Shown here in pieces: positions 42,715 through 52,291 of a DNA stretch of 63,077 nucleotides. This DNA comes from Deltaproteobacteria bacterium. GTDB taxonomy: Bacteria > Myxococcota_A > UBA796 > GCA-2862545. Under the pieces are notes generated by a model. It was not told the DNA's origin and did no database searches. It saw nothing but the letters and a program-made list of their open reading frames with translations. The translations under genes and the position numbers were made by a program. Position 1 is the stretch's first letter. Every line of letters starts with the position of its first letter. The stretch is taken from contig JAFGVK010000048.1 of the NCBI GenBank assembly GCA_016938035.1, positions 1-63,077 on the forward strand. Reading direction: 5' to 3'.

Positions 42715-44388
42715 TCACGGGCGCTGCTTCCACCTGCGAGATCGCGTCACCTCAGCGCGATAGATCGCCACCTCCTCAGCGCGGCGCGCCGCGTCCCACC
42801 CGAGCAGCGCGGCCATCCGCTCGCTCACCGCGTCGAGGGCACCCAGGCCCTGGTCCAGGTCGCGGTAGTAGAGCTGAGTGCGGCGCAGCATCACGTCCTC
42901 GAGCCTGGTGGCGCACTCCTCCTCCACCGCCCAGTCCACCGCGGCGAGGATCTCTGGCCTCCCCTCCACCAGGCGCGCGGCGAGGGAGGGGTCCCTGCGG
43001 ACCCACCTGGCCAGCTCGACCCCCCTGGTGCCGTAGGTGTTGGCGAGCCACAGGGCGGTGTCCTGAGCGATGTGGGGGGTCCCCACGTCGAGGATGCGGC
43101 GCGCGACCCGCTCAGCGTCGTCGTCCGAGGGCCAGCCCACCGCGCCGGGGAGCGGCTCAGTGTCCGTCTCTGGCGCGAGCAGCTTCGCTGGCAGGCCACT
43201 GGAGAGGCGCAGGAGCTTGACCGCGGTGTCCACCACCTCGCCGGACATGCGCCGGTAGGTTGTGAGCTTGCCGCCCGCGATGGAGATCAACCCGTCCCTG
43301 CCCACCTCGATGTGGTGCTCGCGGCTCACCGCAGACTCGTCGGCGGCGTCCCCAGACGGCGGCGCGATCAGCGGCCGCAGCCCGGCCCAGGTGGAGATCA
43401 CGTCCGCGCGCTGGAGGGCCGCGTCGGGGAAGTAGGAGCCCATCGCCCGGAGCAGGTAGTCCACGTCCTCCCCGGTGGCAGCGAGGTCATCGAGGGGTCC
43501 GTCGTAGTCGGTGTCGGTGGTGCCCACGTAGGAGCGGTCCCCCCAGGGGATGGCGAACAGCGCCCTCCCGTCGTCGGGGTGGAAGCAGACCACCGCGTGC
43601 TGGAGGGGCAAGCGGCCGGCGTCCACCACGATGTGGACCCCCTTGGTGGGGCGGAGCAGGGGCGCGGGTGCGGCCTGAGCCCCCATCGCCCGGACCCCGT
43701 CGGTCCAGGGACCCGTGGCGTTGATCACCACGTGGGCCCGCACCTCCTTGCGCTCGCCGCTGAGGGTGTCCTCCACCACCGCGCCGCACACCCTGCCGCC
43801 CTCGTCCCGGAGCAGAGAGGTCACCCGAGCCCTGGTCACCACCACCGCCCCCGCCCTGGTGGCGTCCATCGCGGTCTCCAGGGTGAGGCGCGCGTCGTCG
43901 GTGGCGCAGTCGTAGTACAGCGGGGCCCCGGTGAGCTCGCGCTGCCGCAGCCCAGGTTCCCGCTCCCGCAGCTCGGCGGGGCTGAGGTTCTCGTGCAGCT
44001 TGGGAGATCGGAACAGCGACAGGCCCTCGTAGATCCACATCCCGGTCTTGATGAACCAGAGGTTGCGCCGGGAGTCCTTGTACACCGGGAACAGGAAGGC
44101 CAGCGGGTTCACGAGGTGGGGGGCGATGTCCATCAGGATGCGCCGCTCGCTCACCGCCTCGAACACCAGCGAGAACTCGTAGTGCTCCAGGTAGCGGAGC
44201 CCCCCGTGCACCAGCTTGGAGGAGCGTGAGGAGGTGCCAGAGGCGAGGTCGTCCTGCTCGACGAGCGCCACCCGTAGGCCCCGCCGCGCCCCGTCGCGCG
44301 CCACCCCGGTCCCGGTGATCCCCCCACCGATCACGAGGAGATCCACCTGTGAGCTCAACCTCTCCCACATCTCCGCACGCTTGGGCAT
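42715..44388 (-). CDS. glpD: FAD-dependent glycerol-3-phosphate dehydrogenase
   Basis: A 557-residue enzyme. The ATG at 44388 follows AGGAGAGG; the frame above it runs into the divergent gene. N-terminal FAD-binding DLLVIGGGITGTGVARD (16-32), the family motif GTSSRSSKLVHGGLRYLE, a VINATGPWTD segment, GTTDTDYDGP and the C-terminal GGKLTTYRRM followed by the helical GlpD C-domain. It oxidises sn-glycerol 3-phosphate to dihydroxyacetone phosphate at the inner membrane, feeding the quinone pool. It is divergent from the TPR-like gene (67 bp between starts) and probably shares a promoter region with it. Confidence 0.93.
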   Translation of the reverse strand: MPKRAEMWERLSSQVDLLVIGGGITGTGVARDGARRGLRVALVEQDDLASGTSSRSSKLVHGGLRYLEHYEFSLVFEAVSERRILMDIAPHLVNPLAFLFPVYKDSRRNLWFIKTGMWIYEGLSLFRSPKLHENLSPAELREREPGLRQRELTGAPLYYDCATDDARLTLETAMDATRAGAVVVTRARVTSLLRDEGGRVCGAVVEDTLSGERKEVRAHVVINATGPWTDGVRAMGAQAAPAPLLRPTKGVHIVVDAGRLPLQHAVVCFHPDDGRALFAIPWGDRSYVGTTDTDYDGPLDDLAATGEDVDYLLRAMGSYFPDAALQRADVISTWAGLRPLIAPPSGDAADESAVSREHHIEVGRDGLISIAGGKLTTYRRMSGEVVDTAVKLLRLSSGLPAKLLAPETDTEPLPGAVGWPSDDDAERVARRILDVGTPHIAQDTALWLANTYGTRGVELARWVRRDPSLAARLVEGRPEILAAVDWAVEEECATRLEDVMLRRTQLYYRDLDQGLGALDAVSERMAALLGWDAARRAEEVAIYRAEVTRSRRWKQRP

Positions 44389-44455
44389 GTCCTCTCCTGC
44401 GGCCGCGCTGGTGTCGGGCCTCCCGCACCTGATACCCTCTTGGCGAGGAGGACGG

Positions 44456-45547
44456 GTGCAGGAACTCGACCAGCTGATCGGCGTAGCGCTCGCACACCAG
44501 ACTGAGCGGGACTGGGAGTCCGCGGGGCGGGCCTGGGAGGCGGTCGCCGCTCGCGGGGTCCACACCGGGCAGCTCGGGGTCTCCCTGCAGGCCTGGGACC
44601 GGGCGGGGGAGACCTGGCGCAGGGCGGACCTGCTCAGGCCCGCGAGCAGGGCCCTGCACCAGGCCCTCGTGCTGTCAGGAGGCGCCCCGGCGCTGGCTGC
44701 CATGCCCCGCATCAAGCTCGCCGCCACCCTGGGCGAGCTCGGTCAGTACCGCGCGGGCTGCGCCCTGTGCGAGGAGGCCCTCCAGCACCCCCTCACCGAG
44801 GACCAGCGGGCGCTGGCCCTGGACACCTGGCTGGGGGCGAGGGTGAACCTGGGCGAGAAGTGGGGCACAGAGGGCGCGCTGGCGGAGCTCGCCGCGCTGT
44901 CCCCGATCGCGGGGGCCTTCCGTCAGGTCCAGCGCGATCACCTCGACGGCGCGCTGGAGCGGGCCCTCGACGCTCTCGACGCCCTGATCGACACCCTCAG
45001 CCAGACCGCGGGCATGGAGGCCGGCGTGGCGGGGGCGACGGGGGAGCGGGGCGAGGTGCTCCTCCTGTTAGGCGACGCCGTGGAGGCCGAGGAGGCCTTC
45101 TCCTACGCCGCCGAGACCCTCACCGCGCTGGGGCGCCCCTCCCTCACCTGGCGGGCCGAGGCCGGCAGGGCGAGGGCCCAGCTCGCCACCGGAGCGCGCC
45201 CCCTCACCACATCGCTAGAGGAGGGGCTGGCCTACGCCCAGCGCAGGGAGCTGCCGATGCTGGAGGCGGACCTGCTGCTGGTGCTGGCGGAGGTGGGAGG
45301 CGGGACGGGCGGGCTGGAGCGGGTGATCGCCCTGTGCGGCGAGTCCGCTCTCCGCAGGGGCAGGGCCCACCTGCTGCTGACCCAGCGCGGACGCCCAGGT
45401 CACAGCGCGGCGGCGCTCAGCGGCCTGAGCTCCAGCCGCACCTGGTACGCGCGCGCGATGCTGGCAGACGGGCAGCTCGCCGCCGCCCGGGCCGCGATGG
45501 AGGAGATGGGGATGCGCCTGGACCTCGCGCGGCTCCCCACAGGCTGA
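44456..45547 (+). CDS. Helical (TPR-like) repeat protein, unknown function
   Basis: A 363-residue, Ala/Leu/Arg-rich protein with tandem helix pairs resembling TPRs (WESAGRAWEAVAARG; AAMPRIKLAATLGELGQYRAG; LLGDAVEAEEAFSYAAETLTALG). GTG at 44456 is chosen because GAGGAGGAC precedes it; an upstream ATG frame is antisense to glpD. No signal peptide. Divergent from glpD. Function unknown. Confidence 0.75.
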   Translation: MQELDQLIGVALAHQTERDWESAGRAWEAVAARGVHTGQLGVSLQAWDRAGETWRRADLLRPASRALHQALVLSGGAPALAAMPRIKLAATLGELGQYRAGCALCEEALQHPLTEDQRALALDTWLGARVNLGEKWGTEGALAELAALSPIAGAFRQVQRDHLDGALERALDALDALIDTLSQTAGMEAGVAGATGERGEVLLLLGDAVEAEEAFSYAAETLTALGRPSLTWRAEAGRARAQLATGARPLTTSLEEGLAYAQRRELPMLEADLLLVLAEVGGGTGGLERVIALCGESALRRGRAHLLLTQRGRPGHSAAALSGLSSSRTWYARAMLADGQLAAARAAMEEMGMRLDLARLPTG

Positions 45548-45708
45548 CCGCGGCGAGAGCTCCCGCCAGGGCGAGGCGAGGCACAGGAGCCCCGCTGCGA
45601 CCCAGTGCGCTCGCCGCGACGTTCCCTGCACGGCGCGGGCGCGCGCTCCTGGCGCGACGCGGCACCATCGCCGGGGGGCCGATGGGCGAGGAGCCCCGCG
45701 GCGCCGCT

Positions 45709-47400
45709 CTACTTGCAGTCGCCGGTCCAGTCCCTTGTGGCCACGTCGAAGGTCATGGCGCAGGCGCGCTTGCCTCCGACGATCTTGAACTTGCCGCGGG
45801 CGCTGTCCTCTCCGACCGTCACGAAGGTGCGGTAGGTGCCGTCACCAAACTGGCCGAGGTCCAGCTCGCCCTTGCCGTCCCACTCCATCGCGTAGTCGAA
45901 GCCAAAGCCGTTGACCTTGACCCTGCTGACCTTGTCGGGATCCGACACCTTGAGCACGGTGGGGGACCGCTTGGCGTCGGCGCGAGCATCGGGGGTCTGC
46001 ACCACGTGGCCGACAAACTCGGGCTCGGCGGGGGCCTCGACGACCTCTGGCGGGGGCTCGACCACCACCGGGGCGCTGACCGCCTGCTGACCGCTGAGGT
46101 AGTACCACACACCGCCCGCCACACCGATGACCACCACCAGCAGCATCCCAAGCCCGAAGATCGCGGCGGCAGCGCCGAAGATGACCTTCATCCCTCCGCC
46201 CTTCGCGGCCTGCTCCTCGTCCTCTTCCTCCGCAACCACCACCGGCTCCACCGCACGTGGCTGTGGGACGGTGCGGGGCGGGGGATCCACAGGGCGCGGC
46301 CTAGGGGGAGGCACATCGCCGGGGGTCTGCGAGGGGGGCGGGGCCGCCCCGAATTCATCGGTCACACCAGAGGCCCCGCCCAGCTCTGGCACCCCGCCGG
46401 CGCCCACACCGAAGGCGGAGGACTCGTCCTCGTCCACCGTCGCGCCGACCAGCGGATCGCCGGTGTCCAGGTCGGGCTCCGCACCCTTCGCCTCTGCGAC
46501 GGAGGTGCGGCAGAACTTGCGGAGCGGGGTGTCGCCGGCGCCCTGCGCGAGGTCCTCGAAGAGGTCCACCAGCGCCGCCGCAGACGGGCGCTCCACCGGC
46601 TCGTAGGTGAGCATCTTGCGGACCAGCTCGCGGACCGCGTCGTTCCACTGAGGCTTGCCCTTGAGGGGCATCGCCGCGACGCGCTCCTCCACCTTGGCGA
46701 TGAACTTGTTGGGCCGAGGAGGGATCCTCCCGAAACTCTCCTGGGTGAGCAGCTCGTAGAGGGTCACCCCCAGCGAGAACACGTCTGCGGCGGAGGTGTC
46801 CTCCTCACCCAGCATCCGCTCCGGCGCCATGTAGCCCTGGGAGCCAAAGGCCAGCGCCTGCGTCTTGGCCTCGCGCTGCGCGAAGTTGGCCCGCGCGGTG
46901 CCGAAATCGAGCAGTTTGACCTGCCCGTTGATCGCCAGGAACACGTTGGATGGCTTGATGTCCCTGTGCAGCACCCTGAGCGGATCTCCCCCCTGGAGCG
47001 GTCGCCCGTTGTAGGCCGCGTCCAGCGCAGAGGCCACCAAGGCCATGATCTCGAACAGCGCGTGGACCGGGAAGGTCTCGCCACGCTCCGCCAGGAAGGT
47101 GGACATGCCCTTGAGATCGACGCCCTCCAGGTACTCCATCACCAGCGCGCACTTGCCGTCGATCGAGGTGAGGTCCTCGACCTTGACGATGTTCTGGTGA
47201 CGGATCAGCCCGAGCAGACGCGCCTCGTCGCGCGTCCGCATCACCACCTCGTCGTGGGTGGACCACTTGGCGTGGAGCAGCTTGATCGCGACGATGCGCG
47301 AGAAGCCGTCAGAGGAGAGCTGCTCGGCAAGGTAGACCTTGCCGAACCCACCCTCGGCGATCTCCTTGATGAATCGGAAGCGGCGCCGCCCTATGCTCAT
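45709..47400 (-). CDS. Transmembrane Ser/Thr protein kinase
   Basis: A 563-residue protein. The kinase domain (1-275) has an intact Gly loop AEGGFGKV, Lys40 in VAIKLL, HRDIKPSN (catalytic Asp near 143), DFG near 165 and the APE segment MAPERML, so it should be active. A Pro/Asp-rich linker (PPPRPRPVDPPPRT) leads to one TM helix (VIFGAAAAIFGLGMLLVVV, ~403-425) and a ~130-residue extracytoplasmic domain ending in two Cys (KRACAMTF, WTGDC). It is the last gene of the minus-strand cluster that includes the FHA-like and injection-system baseplate genes, and it resembles PpkA-type kinases that control contractile secretion systems. That link is inference. Confidence 0.9.
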   Translation of the reverse strand: MSIGRRRFRFIKEIAEGGFGKVYLAEQLSSDGFSRIVAIKLLHAKWSTHDEVVMRTRDEARLLGLIRHQNIVKVEDLTSIDGKCALVMEYLEGVDLKGMSTFLAERGETFPVHALFEIMALVASALDAAYNGRPLQGGDPLRVLHRDIKPSNVFLAINGQVKLLDFGTARANFAQREAKTQALAFGSQGYMAPERMLGEEDTSAADVFSLGVTLYELLTQESFGRIPPRPNKFIAKVEERVAAMPLKGKPQWNDAVRELVRKMLTYEPVERPSAAALVDLFEDLAQGAGDTPLRKFCRTSVAEAKGAEPDLDTGDPLVGATVDEDESSAFGVGAGGVPELGGASGVTDEFGAAPPPSQTPGDVPPPRPRPVDPPPRTVPQPRAVEPVVVAEEEDEEQAAKGGGMKVIFGAAAAIFGLGMLLVVVIGVAGGVWYYLSGQQAVSAPVVVEPPPEVVEAPAEPEFVGHVVQTPDARADAKRSPTVLKVSDPDKVSRVKVNGFGFDYAMEWDGKGELDLGQFGDGTYRTFVTVGEDSARGKFKIVGGKRACAMTFDVATRDWTGDCK

Positions 47401-47479
47401 CCATCTGCTCCAATCGCAACGGTTCAGACCCGGCGACTATAACCCACCGCGGTCCATCACACCGAATTCACCGCGAAGA

Positions 47480-48193
47480 CTAACCCTGTTCACACAGACC
47501 ACCCGGCTTGTTGGCGATCTCAGTGAGCAGGTGCATCAGAGAAAAATAGGCCGCAAGCTGCTGCTCCAGCCCCGGGTTGTTCTTGAGCAGCTTCTTGTAG
47601 CTCCACCCCCCCAGGCTGGTGCTGCCCCAGGGGTTCTTGCGGCGCAGGGCCTCGTCCTCCTGCCGGAGGAGCACCGCCCCGACCATCATCACCGTGGAAT
47701 CGTGCTGATCCATCCGCACCACCAGCTTGTCATAGAGCTGCTCGACCGACGCGTTGCCCACCGCCCACCACTCCTGCTCCTCGAGCGTGGCGAGGTAGGC
47801 GGGGTCGATCACCCTGCGCTGGTCGTTGACCTGCTGTACCAGGATCGCCAGCGCGCCCACCCGCTGCGGCATGCGGTTGGGGCAGAAGACCAGCGACGCG
47901 TCCTCGGGAAAATCGTTGAGCAGCTCCTCCAGCTTGGGCCCGTAGCTCTTCTCGAGCCTCGCGGTGCGGCGCGCGACCTCCTCGGCCTGCTCGTCGGTGA
48001 AGCCGAAGGCCTCAAAATTATTCTGTCGGGTGGAGGGCGTGAAGACCAGGCCGAGGAGCGCGTCCTGGAAGTTGTCCTGGAGCCCCTGCTCCTCCTCGTC
48101 CGGCTGCGGCACGCGCTCCTGAACAATGAGGGCCACGTTGACGATGGTCGCGGCGAAGACCGCGCCTGCAATAAAGAATCCTCGCCAGCCCAC
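47480..48193 (-). CDS. Membrane-anchored protein of unknown function in the injection-system cluster
   Basis: A 237-residue protein (GTG start, GGGGG before it) with one N-terminal TM (FFIAGAVFAATIVNVALIV) and a largely helical soluble domain with two Cys (VFCPNRMPQ, GGLCEQG). It lies 13 bp downstream of the FHA/transglycosylase gene and 80 bp before the kinase gene. No family recognised. Topology suggests the bulk is periplasmic. Confidence 0.75.
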   Translation of the reverse strand: MGWRGFFIAGAVFAATIVNVALIVQERVPQPDEEEQGLQDNFQDALLGLVFTPSTRQNNFEAFGFTDEQAEEVARRTARLEKSYGPKLEELLNDFPEDASLVFCPNRMPQRVGALAILVQQVNDQRRVIDPAYLATLEEQEWWAVGNASVEQLYDKLVVRMDQHDSTVMMVGAVLLRQEDEALRRKNPWGSTSLGGWSYKKLLKNNPGLEQQLAAYFSLMHLLTEIANKPGGLCEQG

Positions 48194-48206
48194 GCCCGCC
48201 CCCTTT

Positions 48207-49844
48207 CTACTTGTTCCGCTTCCGGACCTCGGCCGCGGTGGGGATGTTCAGATCGACACAATACCCCTTGTCACGAGCGTAGTGGGCCCATGACTTGAAG
48301 GCCGGCTCGTCGCCGTAGGACGCCCCGTAATAGCACACCGCCAGGAGGTGAACCGCGACGATCGGATAGGCGTAGTGCTGTGTCTCCGCCGGGATCGTCG
48401 AGCCACACAGGTTCTCCTCGTGGTTCGTGGGGCAGAGGATGTTCTCGCCGTAGAACCTATGGCGATCCTCGTCTTCAACCCCCTTCGACCAGCGCTTGAA
48501 GGCGGGCAGCAGGTTGGTCTTCCGGTTGTAGCCGAACCTGCTGTCGTCGTAGCCGGCGTTGTGGGAGAGGATGGTGATCTCAGTCACCGCCCCCGAGCGC
48601 CTCAGCTCCTGGTCGTCCCAGGCCTCCTTGAGCGCGGCCATCGCCGCCTCAGTGCTCTTCTCCAGGTCCTCGCGGTCGTCCACCCTGCAGTTGCGGATCC
48701 GGCACTTGCCCTCGAAGTCCAGGTACTCGCGGTCCTTGACCCTGGGAGGCGCCATCAGGCTCGGAGACCACTTGAGGTCGTCCGCACCGATAAAGGAGCA
48801 ATTCTTGACGTGGAAGTCCATCCCCTGGCTAGAGAGGCGGAAGGCCAGCTCAGGCATGAACTGCCAGTAGCCCCTGGCGCAGACCACCGACTGGGCGTCG
48901 GAGGTGTAGCGGCTCTCGATGTAGGGGATCGCCGCGAAGACCTCCGGGAGGTTCTCGGAGCGCATCTGCTGGACGACGTAGCCGTACTCCTTGCGGATCG
49001 ACTCCAGGCGCTTGAAGACGTTCCAGGCGCTGAGGTGCTGATCCACCGAGGCGGTGGTGTAGTCGAAGAAGCGCTGGTCCCAGTTCTCGTCCCTGGTCAG
49101 GCGCATCTCCCCCGCTGCGTCGGCGTTTGGCGTCGCGACGAAGTCGAGGAAGGGCTGCTTCACGCCCTCGAGGAGCTGCGGGTTGACGGGCTTGCCCGCG
49201 TTCAGCGTGACGAAGGCGTAGGCGTCCTCGCCGTCGTCCTTTGGGCCCAGGGGCTTGATCATCCGCCCCTGGATCAACACCAGCGCAGCGATGAGCACCG
49301 CGGTGCTGGTGGCCATCAGGAAGAAGCACCCCACGAACCAGACCGGCACCGCAGAGGCGGAGAGCATCCGCACCCTGGTGCGCTCTGGCGACACCTGGAT
49401 CGCCTTGGGCACCGCCGAGAGGTCCACCGCCTCGACCTTGTCGGCCTCAGACCCCAGCGCCCCCTGCGTCCAGACCCCCAGCCGGCGCGCCTGCACGAAC
49501 TGGATCGTGACCCCGCGCCCCACCGGGCCCAGGTGCATGGCGCCCCCGTCGTTGAGGTACTGGGGGCTGGAGATGGGGTCGATCTCCTTCCACCTGACGT
49601 GGGGGTGCGGAGCGAGGCGGACCGGGTTGGTCCCCATCGGCGCGACCTGCACCGAGGTCCCGTCATAGGCGGTGATCACGCAGTGGCGGACGTCCAGCCC
49701 TCTGTAGCCGGTGGAGATCGCGAGGCCGCCAGGGCCTGGGTTGGAGCCCACCCGCACCACGGGGCCGCGAAGCACCTGCTCCCCCTGCCCCGCCATCGGC
49801 CCGTCGAGGACCTTGAGGACTACGTCCCACCGCTCCTGACTCAC
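48207..49844 (-). CDS. FHA-like / transmembrane / lytic transglycosylase-like fusion
   Basis: A 545-residue protein. Residues ~8-115 resemble an FHA or YscD-like fold (VVRVGSNPGPGGLAI, RGLDVRHCVITAYDG, MGTNPVRL), without an obvious full phosphothreonine-binding set. One TM (VWFVGCFFLMATSTAVLIAAL, ~168-190) follows. The periplasmic part contains an SLT-type transglycosylase motif: AIPYIESRYTSDAQS with presumed catalytic Glu near 306, then ARGYWQFMPELAFRL, plus several Cys. This puts phospho-signal reading inside and murein cutting outside on one chain. GTG start overlaps the stop of the pseudokinase gene (GTGA). A role in letting the injection machine pass the wall is inference. Confidence 0.82.
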   Translation of the reverse strand: MSQERWDVVLKVLDGPMAGQGEQVLRGPVVRVGSNPGPGGLAISTGYRGLDVRHCVITAYDGTSVQVAPMGTNPVRLAPHPHVRWKEIDPISSPQYLNDGGAMHLGPVGRGVTIQFVQARRLGVWTQGALGSEADKVEAVDLSAVPKAIQVSPERTRVRMLSASAVPVWFVGCFFLMATSTAVLIAALVLIQGRMIKPLGPKDDGEDAYAFVTLNAGKPVNPQLLEGVKQPFLDFVATPNADAAGEMRLTRDENWDQRFFDYTTASVDQHLSAWNVFKRLESIRKEYGYVVQQMRSENLPEVFAAIPYIESRYTSDAQSVVCARGYWQFMPELAFRLSSQGMDFHVKNCSFIGADDLKWSPSLMAPPRVKDREYLDFEGKCRIRNCRVDDREDLEKSTEAAMAALKEAWDDQELRRSGAVTEITILSHNAGYDDSRFGYNRKTNLLPAFKRWSKGVEDEDRHRFYGENILCPTNHEENLCGSTIPAETQHYAYPIVAVHLLAVCYYGASYGDEPAFKSWAHYARDKGYCVDLNIPTAAEVRKRNK

Positions 49845-52144
49845 GAGACCACCACCATGTCGAGCTCCTCCGCGTCGGAGAGGGATCCTAGCACCAGCAA
49901 CTCATCGAGCTCCTGCCCTCCCCACAGGATACGCCGGGCCGGCCGCCTGAGCCACCCAGCAAGTCCCCCTCGCAGCTCTCGCACCGTCAGCCCACTGCTC
50001 ACGACGAGGGTCTGTGAGGCGCCGTCCACGTCCAGGCGCAGGCGGATCATCTTCGCGAGCACCGTGCGCAGGCGCAGCGGCCCCCCCTCGCTCAGGGCGC
50101 GGAGGGGCGCGGTCGGCGGAGGCCCATCCTCCAGCGCGATCCAGGACTCCAACTGGCCACCGAGGCCCAGGCCCCTGCCCACCAGGGCCTCGGTGATGGC
50201 GTAGAGCAGGCTGGCCACGGACCCAGAGGCCCGCACCTCCAAGGTCTGCTCAGCCTCCTGATCCAGCACCACCCGCCACGACGAGAGCGGGGGATCCTCC
50301 CCTCCCCTCCGCCTGCGGCGCCGCTGCACCACGAGCTCCTCCTCCTCTGCAGGCGGCGCGTCGGCCACCAGCGGCTCGACCGGCGAGGGTGGCCCCTTGG
50401 TGCGCGCCTTGAGGCGGTCCGCCGCGCTCTGAGGCGCATCAGAGGCGTCGTCCTCACCCCGCCGCGTGATCCTCCGCGCGCCGGTGACGTCGTCGTCATC
50501 CCTGCCGCGCCGACGGCGCGTCGCGCGATCGTCCTGCTGCGGCTCCTCTGGCGCATCGCCGCGGGCGGTCCGCCTGGGCCGCCGCGCCGACAGCTCCTCG
50601 TCTGCGCTCTGCCCGCGCGCGAGCCGGCGGGCCGCACCAAGCTCCCCCTCAGGCTCGTCGGTGGAGCCCCCTGGCCCTCCGCGCAGGCGGCGCGAGCGCG
50701 CCCCGGCCTGGTCCTCTCCCTCCGGCTCCCCACCGCGGGACCTGCGGGGAGCAGGGCCCCCGTCCTCGTCGAGACCCCGCGCGGCGCGGCGCGGCGCGGG
50801 CCCCTGCCCACCGTCCGGCGCAGCGCCAAGCCGGCGAGGCGCGTCCGCGTCGGTGGCCGCGTCCTCGGCGCCAAAGCGCGAGCGCCTCAGGCGCGGGATC
50901 TCCGGCCCCGGGGCCGCGGGAGCTGGCGGCGTCCCCTCGGGTCCCCTCCGGACACGACGAGGCGAGGCGTCGTCCTCTGGCGGTGCCGCACCCCGCCTCA
51001 GGCGCCGTCCCCCCGCCGGTTCTTCTGTTGAGGGTTCAGGCTCTGCGGACCGCCGAGGCGCGAGGCCCCTGCCCACCCCGGGCCTCCCGCTCAGGCCGCC
51101 GGATCGCCCAGAGGGGGCAGGAGACGGCTCTAGAGGGAGCTCGTCGGCGACGGCGGCGCGGCGCGAGCGGCCTCCAAACCGGCTCTGGTTGGGGTCCACC
51201 TCCGGCGCGGCCGCCTCCTCCAGTGGCGCGGGCGGCGCGGGTGCCTCAGAGGCTCCCACCTGATCGGCCACGCGCCCCATCAGCTCCATCAGGCTTGGGC
51301 CCTCCAGGTCCGGCGCGGTGAGCAGGTCCTTCACCGAGTACACGAAGTCGTCCCCGTCCTGAAAGCGGGAGTCTGGATCGTACTTCATGCACCGCGACAG
51401 CACCTCTCGCACCTCTGTCGAGATCAGGTGCCGCAGCTGGTACAGTCGCCGCTGCCCCTCTCCGCGGGAGGCCTGCCGCTCGATGTCGGCGACGGTCCCC
51501 TCGTAGACCGGGCGCCCGGTGATCATCTCGAACACGATCAGCGCCAGCGCAAGCAGGTCCGACGTGAAGTCCTCGTCATTCCCCTCCAGCCGCTCGGGAG
51601 GCGCGAAGCGCAGCGAGTCCTCCCCGGGCACCGCGGCTGGGTCCTCGCGGTACAGCGCGAGCTCTGGCTGCGTGATCCCATACCCGATCACCCTCACCTG
51701 CCCGTCCGCCCGCACGAAGATCCTCCACGGGGACAGCGAGCCGTGGGAGAACACCCCCTCGTCGGCACCCACCGAGGCGGCCTCCAGCAGCACCTGCCCC
51801 GCCTGATACAGCAGCTCCAGGCCGGCCCGCGCACCGGCTGGTCGCCCGTCCGCGGCGCAGACGCCGAGGACCTCCGCCACCGACCAGACCGTGCCGGTTG
51901 GGTAGATGAACAGGCCCTCGGTGGGGTCGTGGAACACGAGGTTGGCGAGGCCATCGACCCCGGTGCGCTCCATGAAGCCCAGCCCGGCCTGCAGCGCCGA
52001 GCGAAGCTCGCCCCTGGCCCGGAGGTGGTGCGGGAACACCAACGCGAAATGCTTGAGCCCCCGGTCCGAGACCACCTCGACCAGCTCCGCCACAGGCCCA
52101 GAGATGCGCCGCAGGGTCGGCGTCATTCCCCCGTAGATGTCCAT
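49841..52144 (-). CDS. Pseudokinase with Arg-rich linker and C-terminal ubiquitin-like domain(s)
   Basis: A 767-residue protein. Residues ~30-280 have the fold order of a protein kinase but the catalytic residues are lost: no Gly loop, HGSLSPWRIF in place of HRDLKPEN (near 133), VIGYG in place of DFG, though FAPPERL (APE) and DLLALALIVFEMITG remain. Residues ~300-600 are a long charged linker repeating RRxRRG/RRLxRG units. The last ~70 residues (IRLRLDVDG, SSGLTVRELRGGLAGWL, ILWGGQELDELLVLG, AEELDMVVV) match the ubiquitin/YukD beta-grasp pattern, and the ~80 residues before may be a second such fold. No C-terminal GG. Probably a scaffold, not an enzyme. Confidence 0.83.
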   Translation of the reverse strand: MDIYGGMTPTLRRISGPVAELVEVVSDRGLKHFALVFPHHLRARGELRSALQAGLGFMERTGVDGLANLVFHDPTEGLFIYPTGTVWSVAEVLGVCAADGRPAGARAGLELLYQAGQVLLEAASVGADEGVFSHGSLSPWRIFVRADGQVRVIGYGITQPELALYREDPAAVPGEDSLRFAPPERLEGNDEDFTSDLLALALIVFEMITGRPVYEGTVADIERQASRGEGQRRLYQLRHLISTEVREVLSRCMKYDPDSRFQDGDDFVYSVKDLLTAPDLEGPSLMELMGRVADQVGASEAPAPPAPLEEAAAPEVDPNQSRFGGRSRRAAVADELPLEPSPAPSGRSGGLSGRPGVGRGLAPRRSAEPEPSTEEPAGGRRLRRGAAPPEDDASPRRVRRGPEGTPPAPAAPGPEIPRLRRSRFGAEDAATDADAPRRLGAAPDGGQGPAPRRAARGLDEDGGPAPRRSRGGEPEGEDQAGARSRRLRGGPGGSTDEPEGELGAARRLARGQSADEELSARRPRRTARGDAPEEPQQDDRATRRRRGRDDDDVTGARRITRRGEDDASDAPQSAADRLKARTKGPPSPVEPLVADAPPAEEEELVVQRRRRRRGGEDPPLSSWRVVLDQEAEQTLEVRASGSVASLLYAITEALVGRGLGLGGQLESWIALEDGPPPTAPLRALSEGGPLRLRTVLAKMIRLRLDVDGASQTLVVSSGLTVRELRGGLAGWLRRPARRILWGGQELDELLVLGSLSDAEELDMVVVS

Positions 52145-52291
52145 TGATCCTCGCTCCGCGAAAGTGCCGTGAACAGGGTCCCAACCCTAGCAGACTCCCC
52201 GGAGGCGCGCGGCACCTTACCCGCAGTTGACGCTAGAAGGGAGGATAATACTTCCGCCGTCCCGTGGCGGGATCGCGAGAGGTGCCGCGAG

